Positions 31,336-36,291 of a stretch of 36,291 bases of DNA are shown here, in pieces; position 1 is the stretch's first letter, and the number at the start of each line of letters is the position of its first letter. The position numbers and the translations under genes are program-made. Under the pieces are notes generated by a model that did no database searches, was not told where the DNA came from, and worked only from the letters and a program-made list of their open reading frames with translations. This stretch comes from Claveliimonas intestinigallinarum. GTDB taxonomy: Bacteria; Bacillota; Clostridia; Lachnospirales; Lachnospiraceae. The stretch is from positions 1-36,291 of the forward strand of contig DXED01000024.1 in NCBI GenBank assembly GCA_019115145.1, written 5' to 3'.

Positions 31336-32469
31336 TCAGCTCCGGGATGTTCCAAGAAGCGAAGCCCGTATGTCGCGCTCCAGCTTCTCCAGCTCGGCCT
31401 CCGCCTCCTGCCGTTTCCTGCGGCCCTCCTGCTGGATGCGGACCGCCTCGCTCATGGTGCTGATCAGGTTCTCGTTCGCCTTCTTCAGCGTCGCGATATC
31501 CACGATGCTCCGCTCCGACTCCCTCGCCACGTCCAGGGTATTCTGCCTGAGCTTCTCCGAGTTCTGCAAAAGAAGCTGGTTCGTCGTGTCCGTGATATTC
31601 CGCTGCAGCTTCAGGGCCTCCTGCTGCCGGTACAGCCCCAGCGCCATGACCATCTGGCTCTTCCACAAAGGGATAGTCTCCTGGATCGCCGTCTGGATCT
31701 TGTCAGCCAGAAGCTTGTCATTGTTCTGCACGAGCCGGAGCTGGGGAGCCGTCTGGATGGCGATGGTACGGCTCGTCTTCAGGTCGTGGATCTTCTTCTC
31801 AAACTGGTTCACCGTGTCCTCAAAATCCCGGACGATCTGGGCGTTCATGGGATCGCCGCTCCTCTCAGCCTCGGCCCGCAGGGAGGGGAGCGTCTGCTCC
31901 CGCAGTTCCCGCAGTTTCTCTTCTCCTGCCGCGATGTAGAGCTGAAGCTGCCGGAAGTAGGACAGGTTTTTCTCATACATGGCGTCCAGCATGCCAATGT
32001 CTTTGAGCATCTCCATCCGGGCCTCCTCCAGTTTGCCCTCGATCCTGTCCACCTGGACTTCCAGCTTCTCGTACTGCATGAGGAATTTCTTCAACTTGGA
32101 CTCCGCCTTCTTAAAAAGGCCCATGATCCCGCCCTCTTTCTCCAGGGAGCCGAAATCCAGTCCCTCCACATTGGCGATGAGCCCGGTCATCAGCTCTCCC
32201 ACATATCCTGTGTCCTTTGCGCGGACGTTATTCAGGATATTCTCGGAGAAATCCGCGATGTTCTGCTTCGCCCCGGCGCCGTACTGCATCAGCATCTGGG
32301 AGTCCGTCAAGTCGATCTGCTCCTTCAGCTCCTCCACCTTGCGCCTCTCCTCCGGCGTGAGTGAAGTGATCTGCTCCTTCAGGGCGGCCGGCGTCTCCTC
32401 CGCCGGTGCATCCTCCGCCTGTCCTCTCTGCTTTCTCAACATATCCAGGGTTATCTCTGCCATAGCCAT
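31336..32469 (-). CDS. telA: TelA-family protein (toxic anion resistance)
   Basis: TelA proteins (PF05816) are soluble, helix-rich proteins named for tellurite resistance; they turn up in operons with envelope and stress proteins, and their chemistry is unknown. The 377 residues are almost wholly alpha-helical and strongly charged, with long coiled-coil stretches. They include LTPEERRKVEELKEQIDLTDSQMLMQYGAGAKQNIADFSENILNNVRAKDTGYVGELMTGLI, MGLFKKAESKLKKFLMQYEKLEVQVDRIEGKLEEARMEMLKDIGMLDAMYEKN and the conserved VQNNDKLLADKIQTAIQETIPLWKSQMVMALGLYRQQEALKLQRNI. AAAGGA precedes the ATG. It is the last gene of the four-gene operon, 31 bp after the binding protein. Confidence 0.9.
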   Translation of the reverse strand: MAMAEITLDMLRKQRGQAEDAPAEETPAALKEQITSLTPEERRKVEELKEQIDLTDSQMLMQYGAGAKQNIADFSENILNNVRAKDTGYVGELMTGLIANVEGLDFGSLEKEGGIMGLFKKAESKLKKFLMQYEKLEVQVDRIEGKLEEARMEMLKDIGMLDAMYEKNLSYFRQLQLYIAAGEEKLRELREQTLPSLRAEAERSGDPMNAQIVRDFEDTVNQFEKKIHDLKTSRTIAIQTAPQLRLVQNNDKLLADKIQTAIQETIPLWKSQMVMALGLYRQQEALKLQRNITDTTNQLLLQNSEKLRQNTLDVARESERSIVDIATLKKANENLISTMSEAVRIQQEGRRKRQEAEAELEKLERDIRASLLGTSRS

Positions 32470-32500
32470 TCTTTCCTTTCTGTTATTTTCGCCGGGTCCT

Positions 32501-33589
32501 TTACCGGAGCCCGTCTATGATCCGGCGCATCACATCGTAGGAGGGTACCTGCGCCACCTGGGTGATATTGTCAGCGATGCCCGGCACGCCGAGCTCCTTG
32601 TCAGATATCTCATAGTTTCCCGTGCGGAAACCGTGCTTTTCCCACGCCAGCTTCTGCACCTCTTCATCCTGCAGTCCCCGGATCAGGGTCTTCCCCGCAT
32701 CGTCCAGAGCGATCAGCACATGGGCGGACCACACGGTAGGAGCCGGGTAGAGCACGACGATGTCGTCCCGGACCGACTCATACTCTTCCGGATGCAGCAT
32801 GGCGTACTCGATGATCTGGCTCTCGTACCCCGCCGCAATGGGAGTGGCTCCCACGCCCATCCGCAGGAACTGGCTGAACAGATCTGAGGAGGAGGTCTCC
32901 ATGTATCCAAGCTTTCCGAAGATTGTCTGGAGCTGAGGCAGGATCTCGTCCACCTTCTCCGGGGTCAGCGTCTGCCCCCCGTTCAGCACATCCGCCAGAA
33001 GGGCCGCAAACATATTGCCCGAGTTGGAGCGGGCCGGGTCTGTGGTGTCCACCGAGACTGTACCGTACAGCTCCGGCACGCCGATGTCCGCCCAGGCCGT
33101 ATCATTCTGGATCAGCTCCACCAGCTTTGCCATGTCGATGTAGTTCACGTCCCCGTCCTTCGTGATCAGCCCCTGGCTGTCAAAGGCGTCCAGCACGATC
33201 TTATGGGTGTAGAGGACAATGGGCGTGTTGAGGAGGATCTCGCTCTGGACCGGGCTGCCGTGGAGCTCCTCATAGTACTCAAGCGCGATGCTGCTGGACG
33301 GGAAGAGATAATTTCTCCCCTCCAGGTCCGCTGTCATCATGTCGAGGGAGCCCGCCTTGGAGTAGTCCACCTCCAGTCCGTATTTCTCTCCCAGGATGGA
33401 CAGCACCTCCTCATCTTCCAGGAACCCGATCTTCTCGCCCCCCACATAGCCGGATACCGCTGTCTTTGGCTTTGTCTTCCCTGTTTCCTTCTCTTTGCCG
33501 TCCCCCGAACCGCCCGTCAGGAGGTAGATGCCTCCCACAGCCGCCATCACGCAGATCAGCAAAACAAGTCCTATGATCTTCTTCCTCAT
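32501..33589 (-). CDS. Membrane-anchored substrate-binding protein of the TelA operon
   Basis: The 362-residue protein has an N-terminal membrane segment (about 5-25, IIGLVLLICVMAAVGGIYLL) without a lipobox Cys. The rest lies outside, with a type 2 periplasmic-binding fold. NYLFPSSSIALEYYEEL and TTDPARSNSGNMFAALLADVLNG (SNSG at 188-191) match equivalent blocks WPASSIWL and TSATQSNSGASAYIGFLYALLG of the VWA fusion in the same operon, so the two are paralogous. No permease is nearby, so it is not evidently part of an importer. The ligand is unknown, perhaps a small anion or metal oxyanion. CAGGAG precedes the ATG; 3 bp after xpaC. Confidence 0.87.
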   Translation of the reverse strand: MRKKIIGLVLLICVMAAVGGIYLLTGGSGDGKEKETGKTKPKTAVSGYVGGEKIGFLEDEEVLSILGEKYGLEVDYSKAGSLDMMTADLEGRNYLFPSSSIALEYYEELHGSPVQSEILLNTPIVLYTHKIVLDAFDSQGLITKDGDVNYIDMAKLVELIQNDTAWADIGVPELYGTVSVDTTDPARSNSGNMFAALLADVLNGGQTLTPEKVDEILPQLQTIFGKLGYMETSSSDLFSQFLRMGVGATPIAAGYESQIIEYAMLHPEEYESVRDDIVVLYPAPTVWSAHVLIALDDAGKTLIRGLQDEEVQKLAWEKHGFRTGNYEISDKELGVPGIADNITQVAQVPSYDVMRRIIDGLR

Positions 33590-33592
33590 GTA

Positions 33593-34279
33593 CTACACTC
33601 CTGTCTCCTTTTCGTTTCCCTGGCCGTCCCTTCCCTTATCACGGCCCTCCTCCTGCCGCACCTCGTACCCCTCCGAGCGGAGCGTCTGCCTGAGCAGGTT
33701 CAGGTCAGCCTCCATATCCATCAGTTCGTTCTGCATCAGTTTCTGGAACTGCATCCGGAAGGCGTCCTTGAGCGTCAGGACCGCCTCCGCTGTGTTCTGA
33801 AGGATCTTCTCCGACTCGTCAGTGAGGAGCCTGGTGTCCTGGAGCTCCACATAGTTCTCCAGCACGTTGGCCGCCGTCTCCTGGTAGTAGTCGATGTAGC
33901 GTCTGGCGGACGGGATCTTCTTCGGGTTGTCGGTCAGGAATTTCAGGATGTTTCCCGCAATGTCGATCAGTTCGGACGCGGACTGGCGCAGGCCCGGCGC
34001 CTGGATCCTGTCCGCCGCCTCCCGCATCCGCCGGTAATCGCGCCCCGCCTCCTGCAGCCTTTCATGGAGTACCTCCCCGTTGCCCAGCTTCTCGATATCG
34101 ATCCGCCCGATCCGCCTCACCGGGCGCAGCACCAGGAGGAACCCGGCGTAGGACACAAGGGAGAGCCCCATACACAGAAGCATGTTCCACCCAAGCCCCA
34201 CAAGAAGTGCGGCGAAAAGCAGAAGCGCCAGGACGGCAGAGACAGCGATGCTTACGATTTCTTTCCATTTATCTTTCAT
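33593..34279 (-). CDS. xpaC: XpaC-like (5-bromo-4-chloroindolyl phosphate hydrolysis) family protein
   Basis: The 228-residue protein starts with two close membrane segments (about 8-27 and 29-50, IVSIAVSAVLALLLFAALLVGLGWNMLLCMGLSLVSYAGFLLVL). A cytoplasmic helical region follows: RMREAADRIQAPGLRQSASELIDIAGNILKFLTDNPKKIPSARRYIDYYQETAANVLENYVELQDT. This matches PF10112/XpaC, whose genes often sit beside telA. The name is historical and no phosphatase motif is visible. It may act as a membrane scaffold. The start at 34279 is 4 bp after the VWA gene; its ribosome site is AAAGG about 14 bases upstream, rather far, so translation is likely coupled. Confidence 0.83.
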   Translation of the reverse strand: MKDKWKEIVSIAVSAVLALLLFAALLVGLGWNMLLCMGLSLVSYAGFLLVLRPVRRIGRIDIEKLGNGEVLHERLQEAGRDYRRMREAADRIQAPGLRQSASELIDIAGNILKFLTDNPKKIPSARRYIDYYQETAANVLENYVELQDTRLLTDESEKILQNTAEAVLTLKDAFRMQFQKLMQNELMDMEADLNLLRQTLRSEGYEVRQEEGRDKGRDGQGNEKETGV

Positions 34280-34283
34280 ATTG

Positions 34284-35909
34284 CTAATTATATCCTTTCA
34301 CACTGCGGAAGGCCTCTGTCAGATCCTGCGTCCCATCAAAGACCCGGCCTCCCGTTGCTTCTGCCAGTTCCTCCAGCTGCGTGGGATCCGCCGCCCCGAA
34401 AGTAATGGAGAACACCGGTACATCGATCCCCAGGGTATCCCAGGCCTCCTGGAACGTCTGGTAATTGTAGTCCGACACGCCGTCCGTCATCAGGATGATG
34501 GCAGGCGTATACTTTTCCAGGTCGTAGGACGACGCCTCAGCCAGAGCCTGCGCCGCCGCGTTGTAGATATCCGTGCCGCCTGCGATCTGGAAGTCCGCCA
34601 CCTTCTGGTAGAGCTGCGCCAGAGCCTCGTCGGAGTCGTCCGCCGCCCGCTCTATATCCAGGATCGTGTTGTCAAAGAAGATCACCTCGTTGACCTCCCC
34701 CGCATTCGCCTGCAGGAAATTTTTGCTGGCATTCTCCTGCAGCAGAATCTGGGACATGGCGTCTTTGAGCTGAGCCTCCCCGGTCCCCTCCATGCTGCCG
34801 GAGAAATCCAGGCAGTAGATGTTGAGGGAGGGCTTCTTAAAGCTTGTCTGGTACAGGTTCAGCGCCTCCATCAGCACGTCTGCGTCCGGCATCTGGATGG
34901 GCGAGAGGATCCGCTCCGTGTCAACGCCCCACTCTTCGTTAAAAACATCCTTATTCTCATCCGAGACGCCGTTCGCGCTGATGCGCCGGCCGGTCGCCTC
35001 GATCTCACTCTGGGCCTCCTCAGACAGCAGATACTGCTGCACAGCCTGGAACGCCTCCTCCTTCTGGCTGTCCCCGTGATCCACATACCCGAGGGGCGAG
35101 TCCGCGATGGACAGGCCGTCGTAGGGGTAGACGATATAGAGCGGCTCTTTTCCCTCGCTCTCCAACTGCCGGTTGGCGTCAATGATCAGGCACTCGTAGT
35201 TGACCATGGCGTCGTAGTCCTCCTTGAGGAACAGGTCCTTCAGCCAGTCGGAGCTGCCGGAGCTGCGCTCCACGCCGCCAAGAAGTTCCGTGATGTCAGC
35301 CCGTAGCTGCTCCCCCTGAAGGTCTTCCGCCGTCATGCCCTCCTGCTTGCCCAGAAGCGCGTACAGGAAACCTATGTAGGCGCTGGCCCCGGAGTTGGAC
35401 TGGGTGGCGCTCGTCATACAGAAGCTCATCTTTCCACCCTGTATGGCGGCCAGGATGTCTTTCACAGAGACGTCTTTCCCCTTAAATCCCAGCTCCTCCG
35501 CCAGGCTATCCCGGATGCCGAAGACCACCGGCGTCATGGAGATGGACTGACTGTGCTTCACCAGGTGGTCCACATCCCCCATGGACAGCCAGATACTGCT
35601 GGCCGGCCAGACGGCGTCATACTCTTCTGCGCCGTTCTCCAGAGCCCGCATGATATCTACAGAGCCCTTGTAGTCCATCTCGATCTCCACGCCAGTTGCC
35701 TGGCTGCACTCGTCTATCACCGCCTCCAGCTCCTCGTTCTCCGATCCGGACAGGATGCGGATCGTCCCGTCCGCCTTCATGATCTCAGCGGACGCATCCC
35801 GCTCCTTCTCTTCCGTCTTCGCCTCACCCGGCGAGCCCGCGCATCCTGTGAGCAGGAGAGCAAAAGCCAGGAATAAGGTCAGAGCTGTTCCAAATTTTCT
35901 TTTCCTCAT
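34284..35909 (-). CDS. Lipoprotein fusing a substrate-binding domain to a VWA domain
   Basis: The 541-residue protein has a lipoprotein signal ending LLLTGC (Cys23), so it is exported and lipid-anchored. Residues about 45-335 form a type 2 periplasmic-binding domain (TIRILSGSENEELEAVIDECSQATGVEIEMDYKGS ... YDAVWPASSIWL ... TSATQSNSGASAYIG ... IVYPYDGLSIADSPLGYVDHG). Residues about 360-540 form a VWA domain with a complete MIDAS: DFSGSMEG (Asp368), GGTDIYNAAA (Thr446) and LMTDGVSDY (Asp476). Such domains bind partner proteins through a divalent metal. It heads an operon of four with XpaC, a paralogous binding protein and TelA. AAAGGA lies 8 bases before the ATG. Function is unknown; it may couple ligand sensing to partner binding. 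Confidence 0.9.
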   Translation of the reverse strand: MRKRKFGTALTLFLAFALLLTGCAGSPGEAKTEEKERDASAEIMKADGTIRILSGSENEELEAVIDECSQATGVEIEMDYKGSVDIMRALENGAEEYDAVWPASSIWLSMGDVDHLVKHSQSISMTPVVFGIRDSLAEELGFKGKDVSVKDILAAIQGGKMSFCMTSATQSNSGASAYIGFLYALLGKQEGMTAEDLQGEQLRADITELLGGVERSSGSSDWLKDLFLKEDYDAMVNYECLIIDANRQLESEGKEPLYIVYPYDGLSIADSPLGYVDHGDSQKEEAFQAVQQYLLSEEAQSEIEATGRRISANGVSDENKDVFNEEWGVDTERILSPIQMPDADVLMEALNLYQTSFKKPSLNIYCLDFSGSMEGTGEAQLKDAMSQILLQENASKNFLQANAGEVNEVIFFDNTILDIERAADDSDEALAQLYQKVADFQIAGGTDIYNAAAQALAEASSYDLEKYTPAIILMTDGVSDYNYQTFQEAWDTLGIDVPVFSITFGAADPTQLEELAEATGGRVFDGTQDLTEAFRSVKGYN

Positions 35910-35989
35910 AAGACAATTCCTTTCTTCGACCTGCGCGGCACATGCCGCTGTTTGATCCTTCTGTCTCTATTTTCCTTCATTTTGCGCAT
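35906..35989 (-). CDS. Possible 27-codon basic upstream ORF overlapping the VWA gene
   Basis: On the minus strand ATG at 35989 opens 27 codons that end in a TGA overlapping the VWA start as ATGA. The peptide begins MRKMKENRDRRIKQR and holds seven Arg and five Lys, with no hydrophobic segment. Its ribosome site is weak (GGAG 13 bases upstream). The ATGA overlap is typical of coupled genes, but 27 codons can arise by chance. Confidence 0.28.
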   Translation of the reverse strand: MRKMKENRDRRIKQRHVPRRSKKGIVL

Positions 35990-36007
35990 TTGCTCTATCA
36001 ACTCCGG

Positions 36008-36023
36008 GTAAAATCTACGTAAA
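36008..36023 (+). promoter_or_regulatory. GTAAA-N6-GTAAA direct repeat (copy 1)
   Basis: GTAAA at 36008-36012 and again at 36019-36023, exactly 11 bases apart, on the plus strand. An 11-bp period is the usual layout of OmpR/PhoB-family binding sites. Paired with an inverted copy at 36077-36092. Confidence 0.5.
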
Positions 36024-36036
36024 TTCCCTGTTAAGA

Positions 36037-36071
36037 GCGCGGCTCCTCATGTAGGATTTCTACATCCGCGC
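36037..36071. other. Bulged hairpin between the GTAAA repeat pairs
   Basis: Outer arms GCGCGG/CCGCGC (36037-36042 and 36066-36071) and inner arms ATGTAG/CTACAT (36049-36054 and 36060-36065) pair fully. A 6-base bulge (CTCCTC on plus, GAGGAG on minus) lies between them and the loop has 5 bases. On the minus strand the bulge carries a ribosome-site-like GAGGAG next to an ATG. Confidence 0.65.
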
Positions 36072-36076
36072 ATGGA

Positions 36077-36092
36077 TTTACCTGGAGTTTAC
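36077..36092 (-). promoter_or_regulatory. GTAAA-N6-GTAAA direct repeat (copy 2, inverted)
   Basis: On the minus strand GTAAA at 36088-36092 and at 36077-36081, again 11 bases apart. With copy 1 it forms a nearly symmetrical arrangement about 36050, around the hairpin. It lies upstream of the VWA-XpaC-SBP-TelA operon. Confidence 0.5.
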
Positions 36093-36196
36093 GCATTTTT
36101 TCGCAAACTCTCATCCCGACTTAATATTCGTCCTGTATAGTAACTCTGGAAATTTTGTATCCGAAAAAGTCCAGCTAAGAAATGTCAAGAGGTGAT

Positions 36197-36238
36197 ATGA
36201 AAAAAGTTAAATTTCTTACAGCCGCGAAAAAAGGGTAA
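36197..36238 (+). CDS. Possible 13-codon leader peptide
   Basis: ATG at 36197 follows AAGAGGTGAT, an excellent ribosome site, and opens MKKVKFLTAAKKG before TAA. A TATAGT lies 55 bases upstream. The peptide resembles nothing I recognise. It could be a leader peptide or the N-terminal remnant of a gene whose rest lies past the window. Confidence 0.35.
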   Translation: MKKVKFLTAAKKG

Positions 36239-36291
36239 CCTTAACAGACCATCCCGATATATTGGATTGGCCGCAAACTAAATATTGAGAG

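Larger units (their letters stand above)
35990..36291. other. Control region between the TelA operon and the window edge
   Basis: These 302 bases have no gene that I recognise. They hold two pairs of GTAAA direct repeats in opposite orientation, a bulged hairpin between them, a GAGTTTGCG/CGTAAACTC inverted repeat (36085-36110), a -10-like TATAGT at 36136-36141 on the plus strand and a 13-codon ORF at 36197. No convincing full promoter is seen for the minus-strand operon, which fits an activator-dependent promoter. Confidence 0.6.

Noticed and set aside
1..36291. CRISPR arrays, insertion sequences, rRNA or tRNA genes
   Set aside because: No regularly spaced identical repeats, transposase motifs or tRNA-like cloverleaf or CCA ends were seen on either strand.

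Overview
The window looks like chromosomal DNA from a high-GC member of the Clostridia, most likely Lachnospiraceae-type gut Firmicutes. This is an inference from the pyrH-frr-uppS-cdsA block, AGGAGG-type ribosome sites, clear sigma-A promoters (TTGACN / 17 bp / TATNNT), a Gram-positive type maltodextrin operon and many MATE and two-component genes. I see no rRNA, tRNA, CRISPR array, insertion sequence or phage gene.

Layout. (1) 1-2617, minus strand: housekeeping genes pyrH, frr, uppS and a 3'-truncated cdsA. (2) 2725-4080: a MATE exporter with its own strong promoter, upstream of pyrH where rpsB-tsf often lie. (3) 4211-12291, minus strand: a long run of closely spaced or overlapping genes. 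In transcription order these are a DedA membrane protein, a GT4 glycosyltransferase, a DUF374-type acyltransferase, an OmpR-family regulator and its multi-spanning histidine kinase, a tRNA-dihydrouridine synthase, an orphan prepilin peptidase, a DUF3841 protein and a cytidylate-kinase-like protein. The run ends at a strong terminator. (4) 12458-14447, plus strand: a minimal Hsp20 and a second MATE exporter, the latter behind a promoter and an intrinsic terminator that look like an attenuated leader. (5) 14241-15198, minus strand: a type III toxin-antitoxin locus with promoter, short quasi-repeated antitoxin RNA, terminator and a ToxN/AbiQ-family RNase. The toxin ORF runs on antisense into the MATE gene. 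(6) 15216-31271: a nine-gene maltodextrin/glycogen operon (binding protein, two permeases, pullulanase, glycogen debranching enzyme, phosphorylase, 4-alpha-glucanotransferase and two GH13 hydrolases), with a divergent LacI-family regulator. (7) 31336-36291: a compact operon encoding a VWA/substrate-binding fusion lipoprotein, an XpaC-like protein, a second paralogous membrane-anchored binding protein and TelA. Upstream lies a control region with two inverted pairs of GTAAA direct repeats around a hairpin, plus two very small ORFs.

How the genes work together. The maltodextrin operon imports oligosaccharides and converts them in the cytoplasm to glucose and glucose-1-phosphate. No ATPase for the importer is encoded here, so a shared MsmX-type ATPase elsewhere is expected. 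The DedA-GT4-acyltransferase-two-component run suggests envelope lipid or glycolipid work under its own signalling. The two least described items are the ToxN-type module and the VWA/SBP-XpaC-SBP-TelA operon. The latter carries two related ligand-binding domains and no permease, which points to sensing or envelope assembly rather than uptake.
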